Origin: Pseudomonadota bacterium
GTDB taxonomy: Bacteria; Pseudomonadota; Alphaproteobacteria; Rhizobiales; Hyphomicrobiaceae
DNA: 64,000 bases
Direction: 5' to 3'
Assembly: GCA_018242295.1 (NCBI GenBank)
Contig: JAFECE010000005.1
Location: forward strand, 1-64,000
Within the stretch, counting starts at the first letter, position 1. The number at the start of each line of letters is the position of its first letter. Below are positions 1 to 7,318 of the stretch, piece after piece. Both the position numbers and the translations under genes were made by a program. The notes under the pieces are model-generated. The model was not told the origin of the DNA, made no database searches, and saw only the letters and a list, made by a program, of their open reading frames with translations.

Positions 1-1
1 C

Positions 2-361
2 GTCAAGTCGGCCGAGCGTGCGACAAAGCGTGCCGTCGAGAGCTTGGGCCTCAAGCTCAAGAGCCTCCACCTCGATCGCGTCGCCGGCGGCGGCGTATCG
101 GGTGTCGCGGTCTTGAGCTCCGGGCACCTGTCTTTGCAGGCATGCTCGCGGACAGGCTTTGCCGCCGTCGACGCGCGCGGATGTGCGGGACTGAAGCCGT
201 CATCGGCTCTGCTCGCCCTCGCGCAGGCGTTCGGCGCACGCGAAGCCGTCATCCGTCGCAAGCGGACGGTCTCGGACTTGACCGTTCCGGCCCTTCGCGT
301 GGTGCCAGAGGCAACGCGCAAGGCTCCGCGCCAGAAGGCTCAAGCGAAGAAAGCGGCCTAA
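2..361 (+). CDS. S-adenosylmethionine decarboxylase-like protein (5' partial), pyruvoyl serine missing
   Basis: The reading frame is open from the window edge, so the N-terminus lies upstream; 119 C-terminal residues are visible. The stretch GVSGVAVLSSGHLSL, then GFAAVDARGCAG and an ALLALAQAFGA helix, follows the pattern of the prokaryotic SpeD/SpeH family (GVSGVxxxAESHLxIHTWPE, then GYAAxDxFxCG). In that family the ESH serine becomes the pyruvoyl cofactor. Here the aligned triplet reads SGH, so both the Glu and the autoprocessing Ser are changed, and the conserved HTWPE is QACSR. The Cys of the xCG motif is kept. A lysine-rich tail (about 20 residues) ends the protein. I infer a divergent, probably non-decarboxylating homologue; the family assignment itself is by eye. 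A stem-loop terminator follows. Confidence 0.6.
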   Translation, partial: VKSAERATKRAVESLGLKLKSLHLDRVAGGGVSGVAVLSSGHLSLQACSRTGFAAVDARGCAGLKPSSALLALAQAFGAREAVIRRKRTVSDLTVPALRVVPEATRKAPRQKAQAKKAA

Positions 362-392
362 ACCGCTTCGCTCTCCACGACCAGCGATAGTG

Positions 393-423
393 GCCGCGAT
401 CGGGACCTCCGATCGCGGCTTTC
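393..423 (+). terminator. Stem-loop terminator after the SAM-decarboxylase-like gene
   Basis: An 11-bp perfect stem (GCCGCGATCGG at 393-403 with its complement at 409-419) closes a 5-nt loop and is followed by TTT. It lies between this gene and the convergent MFS gene, so it may serve both, although the T-run is short. Confidence 0.6.
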
Positions 424-437
424 GTGCTTGGCTAATC

Positions 438-1889
438 CTAGCCGACGTGGCCTTCGCTGAGGCGGGCGACTTCCTTGGGCGGCTCGGCTGCCTTCATCGC
501 TTCCGTCGGCAAGAGCGACGCGCCGGCCGATGGCGAAAGCTTCCTGAAGAACAGGATCGACGACACTGAGACAATCGCGATCAGAACGAAGACCGGCGGG
601 AAATGTCCGGCGTCGGTGGCGCTGCCGCCGACCAGGTGCTGCATGCCTTCAAGGCCCATAGCGGCGATCGTGACGCCGACTGAGCCCGACAGTTCCTGAC
701 AGACGACGGCGAAGCTCGTCGCCGAACTCAATCGCTCGGGCGGTACGTCTGCGTAGGCCAGCGTGTTGACGCTGGTGAACTGAAGCGAGCGCGAGAGACC
801 TCCCAACAGGAACAGTCCGACGATCAGCAGCGGCGGTGTTGCGCTCGAGAACAGCGACGGAAAGGCCGCAAAGAGACTGGATATGACGGCATTCACCATC
901 AACACCTGCCGGAAGCCGTAACGCCGGATGATTGTCGCGGCCTGCGTCTTCATGAACATGGCGCCGACGCCGGTCGCGAACGTCATCAGGCCCGATTGAA
1001 ATGGCGTCATGCCGAAGCCGGATTGAAACAGCAGCGGCAATAGAAACGGCCCGGCGCCGAGGCCAGTGCGGAAAAGGAAGCCGCCGACGACGCCGGCGCG
1101 ATAGGTCGGGATGGTCAGCAATCGCAGGTCGACGATTGGCGCGGGTACCCGCAGGGCATGCCAGACGTAAGCGCCGAGCAGCACCGCTCCCGTTGCCGAG
1201 ATCAGAAGCACGGATTCCCTGTCGACGATGCCGATCCCCATCAGTGTGACGCCGGTCAGGAACAGCGACAGACCGGGACCGATCAGCAGGAATCCTCGCA
1301 AATCGAAGGTGCGCGATACCTTCTCGCGCACGTCCGGAATAAAGCGAGTGATCAAAGCAAGCCCAACGACTGCGACCGGAATGTTAATCCAGAAGATCCA
1401 ACGCCAGTTGAAATAGGTCGTGATGAAGCCGCCGAGCGGGGGTCCCATGACGGGTCCGACGAGGGCTGGGACCGTCAACCAGGCGATGGCGCCGATCATG
1501 TCGGCCTTCGGGATGGTGCGGAGCACGATCAGCCGGCCGACGGGCGTCATCATCGCCCCACCGATCCCCTGGAGGATGCGTGCTGCGACGAGAGAGCCGA
1601 GATCGGTCGAGAGGCCGCAGGCGATGGAACCCGCCGCGAACACCACCATCGCAGCGCGAAAGATGTTCTTGGCGCCGAAGCGGTCGGCCATCCAGCCTGA
1701 CGCGGGGATGAAAACCGCAAGTGCCAGGAGATAAGTCGTCAGAGCGAGTTTAAGATGAATCGGATTTGCATTCAGATCCTTAGCAATGGCCGGTAAGGAT
1801 GTCGCAAGCACCGTCGCATCCAGGTTCTCCATGAAGAGAGCCGTGGCGACGATGAGCGGAATTAGGTTGCGGCGGAACAGTTCTGTCAT
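438..1889 (-). CDS. MFS transporter, DHA2 family (EmrB/QacA-like, 14 TM)
   Basis: This 483-residue polytopic membrane protein is probably a proton-coupled drug/H+ antiporter of the inner membrane. It opens with the family signature MENLDATVLATSLPAIA in TM1. The loop 2-3 motif GWMADRFGAKN and the antiporter motif C region (VGPVMGPPLGG) follow at about residues 60-75 and 145-160. Hydrophobic segments continue to about residue 450, fitting the 14-TM DHA2 class. No membrane-fusion partner or regulator lies beside it, so the substrate cannot be predicted. The start is the ATG at 1889, with no strong ribosome site. It is divergent from the CoA-transferase gene across a 286-nt gap. Confidence 0.9.
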   Translation of the reverse strand: MTELFRRNLIPLIVATALFMENLDATVLATSLPAIAKDLNANPIHLKLALTTYLLALAVFIPASGWMADRFGAKNIFRAAMVVFAAGSIACGLSTDLGSLVAARILQGIGGAMMTPVGRLIVLRTIPKADMIGAIAWLTVPALVGPVMGPPLGGFITTYFNWRWIFWINIPVAVVGLALITRFIPDVREKVSRTFDLRGFLLIGPGLSLFLTGVTLMGIGIVDRESVLLISATGAVLLGAYVWHALRVPAPIVDLRLLTIPTYRAGVVGGFLFRTGLGAGPFLLPLLFQSGFGMTPFQSGLMTFATGVGAMFMKTQAATIIRRYGFRQVLMVNAVISSLFAAFPSLFSSATPPLLIVGLFLLGGLSRSLQFTSVNTLAYADVPPERLSSATSFAVVCQELSGSVGVTIAAMGLEGMQHLVGGSATDAGHFPPVFVLIAIVSVSSILFFRKLSPSAGASLLPTEAMKAAEPPKEVARLSEGHVG

Positions 1890-2175
1890 TGCTGGTGTCT
1901 GGTATGCATGAAACGATTTCCCGACAACCTTTCCGCCGTGCGGCTTTTGCAGATCTCACTTGCGATAAGGTGCGGCATAAGCCTCCCGTTCCCCCTCGGA
2001 TAGGGGCTGATTACCCCCTTGAGTGGTGCATGCCCATTCGAGCTGAGCTATGCGCCAATAGTGGTCCGGCCACCAATCCGGTATCCGCATATAAAACAAA
2101 CAACAGCACGGCTCTGCAGGGACCGTTCAACGTCTCGCCGAAGCCGGAACTGTGACTCTCGGGGAAACGCATCGC

Positions 2176-4122
2176 ATGTCTACGAGCAAGGTCATTTCGG
2201 CGGACGAAGCTATCGCGCGCATCGGCGATAACGCCGTCGTCACTACGACGGGATTTGTCCAGAGCTGCATTCCGGAAGCCTTGCATGCGGCTCTGGAAAA
2301 GCGCTTCGTCGAAATGGGTGCTCCACGCGATCTGACCCTGATCATGTGCGCGGGCGCGGGTGACAGCAAAGGGCTCGGCACCGGCCGGCTCCATCACGAA
2401 GGTTTGCTGAAGCGTGTGATCGCGGCGAACTTCGGTCGTATGCCCAAGGTCGCGCAGGCGGCTCAGGACGACAAGATCCAGGGTTATAACCTTCCCCAGG
2501 GCGTCATCTCTAAACTCTACCGCAGCTGCGCATCCGGCAGCCCAGGTCTTTTCACGCGCGTCGGTCTTCATACCTACGTCGATCCGCGCCTCGGCGGCGG
2601 CAAGGTCAACACCAAGACGAAAGAGGATCTCGTCAAGCTCGTCGAGGTCGATGGCAAGGAGTGGCTGTTCTATAAAGCGACCCCCATCAACGTCGCGCTC
2701 ATCCGTGCGACGAGCGCCGATCCACTCGGCAACCTCAGCATGGAACGGGAAGCGCTGACGCTCGACGTGCTGGCGCAGGCCATGGCTGCGCACAACAACG
2801 GCGGCATCGTCATCGCGCAGGTCGAGCGCATCGTCGCGGAGGGCTCGATCAAGCCCAAGGACGTGAAGGTTCCAGGCATCCTCGTCGATTGCGTTGTCGT
2901 CGCCGATCCGCCCGAGATGCACCGGATGAACTACGGCGTCATGTACGATCCGGGTCTTGCGGGCGAGGTTCGCGTGACCGTCGACAGCCTGCCGACGATG
3001 GAGCTCGACGAGCGCAAGATCATAGCGCGGCGCGCGGCGTTCGAGCTGCCGCCGAACGGCGTCATCAATCTCGGCGTCGGCGCGCCGGACGGCGTTGCCA
3101 ACGTCGCCAACGAAGAGAAGGTCACGCCGTACCTCGTCATGACGACGGAAGCGGGTGCGGTCGGCGGTGTGCTCGCGGGCGGGTCGAGCTTCGGCTCATC
3201 GGCGAACGCGCACTCGATCCTCGATCAAAACCAGATGTTCGACTTCTATCACGGCGGCGGTCTTGCTCTAACGTGCCTCGGCATGGCTGAATGCGACAGC
3301 CTCGGCAACGTGAACACGAGCAAGTTCGGCGGCAAACTCAACGGCTGCGGCGGGTTCATCGACATTTCGCAAAACGCGCGGGCGGTCGTTTTCGCCGGTA
3401 CCTTCACCGCCGGCGGTCTCGAGGTCGCGATCGAGGATGGCAAGCTGCGCATCGTCAAAGAAGGCCGGGCGCGCAAATTCGTGAAGCAGGTCGAGCAGGT
3501 GACGTTCTCGGGCAAGTACGCGGCGCAGAAGGCGCAGCCCGTTATCTATGTCACCGAGCGTTGCGTCTTCCAGCTCACCGATCACGGTCTCGAGCTCATC
3601 GAGGTGGCGCCAGGCATCGACATCGACCGCGATATCCTTGCGCACATGGCGTTCAAGCCGCATATCCACTCGCCGGTGATGATGAACCCGCGGATCTTCG
3701 TCGATCAGCCGATGGATCTGCTTGCTGATCTCCTGAACCAGAACCTCAAGGATCGCATCAGCTTTGACAGCAAGCAGAAGATCCTCGTCCTCGATCTCGA
3801 AGGCTGGAGCGTTCGCAAAAAGGCCGACATTGCCGACCTTAAGAAGGTGATCATCGAGGCCTGCGAGGGGATCGGCGGCCGCGTCAACGCGGTGATCAAC
3901 CAGGCGAGCTGCCGGATCGCGGAAGATCTCTACGACGAATACGCCGACATGGTCGCTTATGTCACGAAGCACCATTATGGCCGGACGGCGCGCTACGCAA
4001 CGAGCACGCTCACCCGCCAGAAGCTGCAGGAAGCCTTGCGGCGGCGCGGCCTCGATACGCACGTTTTCGCCAACGCGACCGAGGCGTACGATTTCCTGCG
4101 GCAGCAGGCAGCGGCGGAATAG
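2176..4122 (+). CDS. Acyl-CoA:acetate/propionate CoA-transferase (Pct/YdiF type) with C-terminal extension
   Basis: This 648-residue family I CoA-transferase moves CoA between short-chain acyl-CoA and free acids in the cytoplasm. The two fused halves resemble the alpha and beta subunits of 3-oxoacid CoA-transferases: TTTGFV near residue 24, then NLGVGAPDGVA at about 300. The catalytic glutamate is expected at E325 in MTTEAGAVGG, matching the Glu of propionate CoA-transferase. The HGGGLALTCLGMAECD region is also typical. About 110 residues after residue 535 are absent from shorter Pct enzymes. The ATG at 2176 is preferred to the upstream GTG at 2152 because GGGGAAA lies about 8 nt before it. 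Acyl specificity cannot be read from sequence; a role near PHB or propionate metabolism is inference. Confidence 0.88.
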   Translation: MSTSKVISADEAIARIGDNAVVTTTGFVQSCIPEALHAALEKRFVEMGAPRDLTLIMCAGAGDSKGLGTGRLHHEGLLKRVIAANFGRMPKVAQAAQDDKIQGYNLPQGVISKLYRSCASGSPGLFTRVGLHTYVDPRLGGGKVNTKTKEDLVKLVEVDGKEWLFYKATPINVALIRATSADPLGNLSMEREALTLDVLAQAMAAHNNGGIVIAQVERIVAEGSIKPKDVKVPGILVDCVVVADPPEMHRMNYGVMYDPGLAGEVRVTVDSLPTMELDERKIIARRAAFELPPNGVINLGVGAPDGVANVANEEKVTPYLVMTTEAGAVGGVLAGGSSFGSSANAHSILDQNQMFDFYHGGGLALTCLGMAECDSLGNVNTSKFGGKLNGCGGFIDISQNARAVVFAGTFTAGGLEVAIEDGKLRIVKEGRARKFVKQVEQVTFSGKYAAQKAQPVIYVTERCVFQLTDHGLELIEVAPGIDIDRDILAHMAFKPHIHSPVMMNPRIFVDQPMDLLADLLNQNLKDRISFDSKQKILVLDLEGWSVRKKADIADLKKVIIEACEGIGGRVNAVINQASCRIAEDLYDEYADMVAYVTKHHYGRTARYATSTLTRQKLQEALRRRGLDTHVFANATEAYDFLRQQAAAE

Positions 4123-4267
4123 CAGTCAGTCAGCGGAACATCCGTGCGGGCTACAAGTTTGGCCGAACGGTGACGCATGCCTGGAATGCGCCGCAGTGCT
4201 GTGCGGCACTTGATGGAACTGAGCCTCGTCGCCATTTGTTCGCGACCTCTTTTTCCTCGGGTGCAGC

Positions 4268-5284
4268 ATGGAACACAGCTTTTTCCGGGTTCTCGACGAT
4301 AGCGGCATCGAACGCGACGGCGCTCGCCAGGACGGCGTTCAGCGCGATGACACCGCGCTCATGGATGCCTACAGCAACGCAGTGGTCGATGTCGTCGATG
4401 CGGTATCACCTGCCGTCGTGCATGTTCAGGTTCGGAGTTCGCGCGGCGGCCGCACGGGGCAAGGCTCCGGCAGCGGTGTTATCGTTTCGCCCGACGGCAT
4501 CATACTGACGAACAATCACGTCATCGAAGGCGCGCAATCGATTTCGGTTGCGCAAGGCGACGGCCAGCGTTTCGGCGCGCGGCTCATCGGACGCGATCCG
4601 GATACCGACATCGCGGTGTTGCGGGCGGAGACGACGGAGCGGCTGAAGTTCGCGCGGTTGGCGGATTCCAAAAAGCTCCGCCCCGGCCAGATTGCGATCG
4701 CTATCGGTAACCCGCTCGGCTTTCAATCGACGGTGACGGCCGGCATCATCAGCGCGGTCGGGCGTTCGCTTCGCGCCGAGAACGGCCGCCTGATCGACGA
4801 CGTGATCCAGACGGACGCGGCCCTCAATCCGGGAAACTCTGGCGGTCCGCTCGTCAATTCGTCGGGGCATGTGATCGGCATCAACACTGCGACGATCATG
4901 GGCGCGCAGGGACTTTGCTTCGCCGTCGCGTCGAATACCGCCGAATACGTGCTGACTCAGATCCTGAGCCATGGCCGCGTACGGCGCGGCGTGATGGGGA
5001 TCGTCGCCGAGCACGTTGTTCTGCCGCAGCGCATCCGCCACGCGCTCGGCCTTACGCAGGCGGGCGCCATCGGTATTCGCAGCGTGCAGAACAATGGCCC
5101 CGCGGAAGCGGCGGGTCTGATGGCTGGCGATATCCTGATCGCGCTCGACGGCATCGCCATTGCGGGTGTCGACGATGTTGCGCGCGTTCTCGATGCCGGC
5201 CGTATCGCCCAGAAGACGATCGTCACGATCTTGCGCGCTGGAGAGAAGCTCGAGTTTTCGATCGTTCCTGAGGAGCGGAGTTAG
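4268..5284 (+). CDS. HtrA/DegP-like trypsin-fold serine protease with one PDZ domain
   Basis: This 338-residue S1C-family protease carries a complete catalytic triad: H84 in TNNHVIEG, D114 in PDTDIAVL and S191 in NPGNSGGPL. The chymotrypsin-like domain spans about residues 40-230 and one PDZ domain about 245-330 (NNGPAEAAGLMAGDILIALDG). No signal peptide or N-terminal membrane anchor is visible, unlike typical DegP or DegS. It may therefore act in the cytoplasm, or the true start may differ. The upstream gene ends 145 nt before, and a strong terminator follows directly, so it is probably monocistronic. Confidence 0.88.
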   Translation: MEHSFFRVLDDSGIERDGARQDGVQRDDTALMDAYSNAVVDVVDAVSPAVVHVQVRSSRGGRTGQGSGSGVIVSPDGIILTNNHVIEGAQSISVAQGDGQRFGARLIGRDPDTDIAVLRAETTERLKFARLADSKKLRPGQIAIAIGNPLGFQSTVTAGIISAVGRSLRAENGRLIDDVIQTDAALNPGNSGGPLVNSSGHVIGINTATIMGAQGLCFAVASNTAEYVLTQILSHGRVRRGVMGIVAEHVVLPQRIRHALGLTQAGAIGIRSVQNNGPAEAAGLMAGDILIALDGIAIAGVDDVARVLDAGRIAQKTIVTILRAGEKLEFSIVPEERS

Positions 5285-5295
5285 CTCTTCCCTGC

Positions 5296-5339
5296 GTCCC
5301 GCGGCGCTCTATAGAGCCGGCCGCGGGACAATGTTTTTT
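5296..5339 (+). terminator. Strong rho-independent terminator after the htrA-like gene
   Basis: A 10-bp perfect GC-rich stem (GTCCCGCGGC at 5296-5305, complement at 5320-5329) encloses an inner GCTCTATAGAGC palindrome. Six T residues follow at 5334-5339. It sits 12 nt after the protease stop codon and also ends the intergenic space before the convergent SRPBCC gene. Confidence 0.85.
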
Positions 5340-5360
5340 CGCAGCTGGCCGTCGTGCGGC

Positions 5361-5819
5361 CTATTTGTGCGTGCACGGGCTTGGTCCCCCGAGCGCCTCG
5401 CCCGTCTCAAGCATGCTTTTCAAGCTGGACAGAATCTTCGGCCAGCCGCCCGAAACGGCTTGGATGAGTTTCGAGCCCGGCTTGTCGATCTCGTGCACGA
5501 CGGTAAGCTTTACTGAGTCCGGCGTCGGCTCAAGCTCAATCGTGCAAAGCGAATAACCTTCCGCTTTGAGGTCGGGACGGAATTCATTCCGCCACTTGAT
5601 CACCATGCGCTTTGGTTTTTCGATATCAACAATTTCGCCTGCGTCGGCAACGCGTCCGTCGGCAAGGACGATCTTCCACGAAGCGCCCTTCCTCCATTCA
5701 CTCTCCAGCGTCGCGCCGAACCAATAGAGCCGGGTGAATTCCGGCTTTTGAAGTGCATCCCACAATTTCTCGGGCGTGGTGCGGATGTACGAGACATACA
5801 CAAAACGATCATTTGTCAT
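5361..5819 (-). CDS. SRPBCC/AHSA1 (Aha1-C, START-like) domain protein
   Basis: This 152-residue single-domain protein has the AHSA1-like pattern VSYIRTTPEKLWDALQKPEFTRLYWFGA near its start. It ends with the amphipathic helix typical of the fold (WPKILSSLKSMLETGEAL). Members form a hydrophobic cavity for an unknown ligand and are often encoded with an ArsR regulator. Here the ATG at 5819 overlaps the end of the arsR-like gene by 11 nt, which points to translational coupling. The longer frame back to 5852 was rejected because it runs well inside the regulator gene. Function beyond the fold is unknown. Confidence 0.88.
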   Translation of the reverse strand: MTNDRFVYVSYIRTTPEKLWDALQKPEFTRLYWFGATLESEWRKGASWKIVLADGRVADAGEIVDIEKPKRMVIKWRNEFRPDLKAEGYSLCTIELEPTPDSVKLTVVHEIDKPGSKLIQAVSGGWPKILSSLKSMLETGEALGGPSPCTHK

Positions 5820-6135
5820 CGCGCTTTCCTTCCAGGTTTTTCTTGAGCTCATTCAGCGCCCGCAGACGCGAGCGTTCAAATTTTCCGATCCACCGGTCGG
5901 CGATTTCGGAGATCGGCACGGGATTGAGAAAATGCAGCTTTTCGCGGCCTTCCTTGCGCGTCGCGATCAGGTTCGCCTCTTCCAGGATTGCAAGATGCTT
6001 CGTCACCGCTTGACGCGACATGTCGTGTCCTTCGCAAAGCTCGCTCAGTGTCTGGCCGTTTCGCGCATAAAGCCTGTCGAGGATTTCTCGACGGACCGGA
6101 TCGGCGAGTGCCTTGAAAACCGCATCCACGCTCAT
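5809..6135 (-). CDS. ArsR-family winged-helix repressor
   Basis: This 108-residue winged-helix regulator begins MSVDAVFKALADPVRREIL. Its recognition helix lies near HDMSRQAVTKHLAILEEANLI and the wing near ATRKEGREKLHFLNP. There is no cysteine metal site of the ArsR/SmtB kind (the single Cys sits in SELCEGHD), so a metal-independent ligand is more likely. The ATG at 6135 is preferred to that at 6150, because the upstream start would lie inside the palindromic operator at 6147-6162. It forms an overlapping two-gene unit with the SRPBCC gene and probably represses it and itself. Confidence 0.9.
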   Translation of the reverse strand: MSVDAVFKALADPVRREILDRLYARNGQTLSELCEGHDMSRQAVTKHLAILEEANLIATRKEGREKLHFLNPVPISEIADRWIGKFERSRLRALNELKKNLEGKRDDK

Positions 6136-6146
6136 GATCCAAATAT

Positions 6147-6162
6147 GCAACCTTTTGGTTGC
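6147..6162. promoter_or_regulatory. Candidate operator of the ArsR/SRPBCC unit
   Basis: GCAACC-TTTT-GGTTGC is a perfect 6-bp inverted repeat with a 4-bp spacer. It ends 11 nt upstream of the preferred regulator start. Its position suggests autoregulation by the adjacent winged-helix protein; binding is inferred. Confidence 0.6.
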
Positions 6163-6218
6163 CTGTCAAGCAATACTACTTACGGAAAACCACGTCGGCA
6201 GGAACACCCTTACAAAGA

Positions 6219-6230
6219 GAGAACGTTCTC
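6219..6230. promoter_or_regulatory. Perfect 12-bp palindrome upstream of the TsdA-like gene
   Basis: GAGAACGTTCTC is self-complementary over all 12 bases and lies 35 nt before the cytochrome start codon. It could be an operator for that gene. The binding protein is unknown; the site is also within 85 nt of the divergent arsR-like start. Confidence 0.4.
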
Positions 6231-6265
6231 GATAGCTTCCGGGAAAATTCACTCGGATTCGGATT

Positions 6266-7288
6266 ATGCTCTCTTCGAAATTCGCAGTTTTTCACTGCGC
6301 AGGTATCATTGTGGTCAGCGCGCTGGCGATCTCTCAACCATGCCGTGCGGAAGATAGAACCTCACCTCACGCGACTGCTCAATCAACGTCATCGGCGTGG
6401 ACCGTGCCCGATATCGACAAGCTGCCGGACGATGTGTGGGGGAAAACCGTTCGATATGGACGCGATCTCATCACCAAGACGTCGTCGCTGATCGGTCCTG
6501 AAGTCGCTGATGTCTCGCGCCGGTTCGCCGGGAACAATCTGGATTGTCAAAGCTGTCACAGCGAAGCCGGCACGAAAGAGTTCGGACTTCCGCTGGTCGG
6601 CGTGTCTGCGGATTTCCCCGCATATTCGGCTCGTCTCGGTCAGGTCTATACGATTGAGGAACGCATTCAAGGCTGCATGGAGCGCAGCATGAACGGCAAA
6701 CGGCTGCCGCCGGAAGGGCCGGAGATGACAGCCATGGCCGCCTATTTGATGTTCCTGTCGACGGGCCGCCCGGTCGGCGCGAAAACACCGGGGCGTGGTA
6801 GCGGCTGGATGCCCGAGCTCGACCGCGCAGCCGATCCGGCGAAGGGCCGAACCGTCTACGCAAACATGTGCGCGGCTTGTCATGGCGTGAACGGAGAAGG
6901 CCAGCGCACCGGCACCGCCGGCGATGCCAAGGGCTACGTGTTTCCACCGCTTTGGGGACCGGACAGCTACAACGACGGCGCCGGAATGAACAGGCTCATC
7001 GAAGCTGCAAATTTTATTCACAGCAACATGCCCCAGGGGACGACATGGAACGCTCCAGTGCTTTCACCTGAGGATGCTTGGAACGTCGCTGCCTATATCG
7101 ACTCGCAGCCGCGGCCATCCATGCCGGGACTGGACCGCGATTTCCCGAACAAGATCGAAAAGCCGGTCGATACGGCGTATGGGCCGTATGCGGACGGCTT
7201 TTCTGAAGAGCAGCACAAGTTCGGGCCGTTCGCTCCGATCGAAGCGTCAATCAAGAAGCTCAAGGAATTGCACGACGCGCAGCGTTAG
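6266..7288 (+). CDS. Dihaem cytochrome c, thiosulfate dehydrogenase (TsdA)-like
   Basis: This 340-residue exported protein starts with a signal sequence ending near SQPCRA (about residue 28). It has two c-type haem sites, CQSCH at 94-98 and CAACH at 202-206. Between them C137 in RIQGCMERSMNGK matches the unusual Cys axial ligand of TsdA haem 1, and M255 in IHSNMPQG matches the distal ligand region of haem 2. TsdA oxidises thiosulfate to tetrathionate in the periplasm, or reduces tetrathionate in some species. No tsdB or sox genes are nearby. The haem sites are certain; the substrate is an inference from the ligand pattern. Confidence 0.82.
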   Translation: MLSSKFAVFHCAGIIVVSALAISQPCRAEDRTSPHATAQSTSSAWTVPDIDKLPDDVWGKTVRYGRDLITKTSSLIGPEVADVSRRFAGNNLDCQSCHSEAGTKEFGLPLVGVSADFPAYSARLGQVYTIEERIQGCMERSMNGKRLPPEGPEMTAMAAYLMFLSTGRPVGAKTPGRGSGWMPELDRAADPAKGRTVYANMCAACHGVNGEGQRTGTAGDAKGYVFPPLWGPDSYNDGAGMNRLIEAANFIHSNMPQGTTWNAPVLSPEDAWNVAAYIDSQPRPSMPGLDRDFPNKIEKPVDTAYGPYADGFSEEQHKFGPFAPIEASIKKLKELHDAQR

Positions 7289-7318
7289 CGGCTCGGAATA
7301 CCCGGCACGCTGGCCCAA

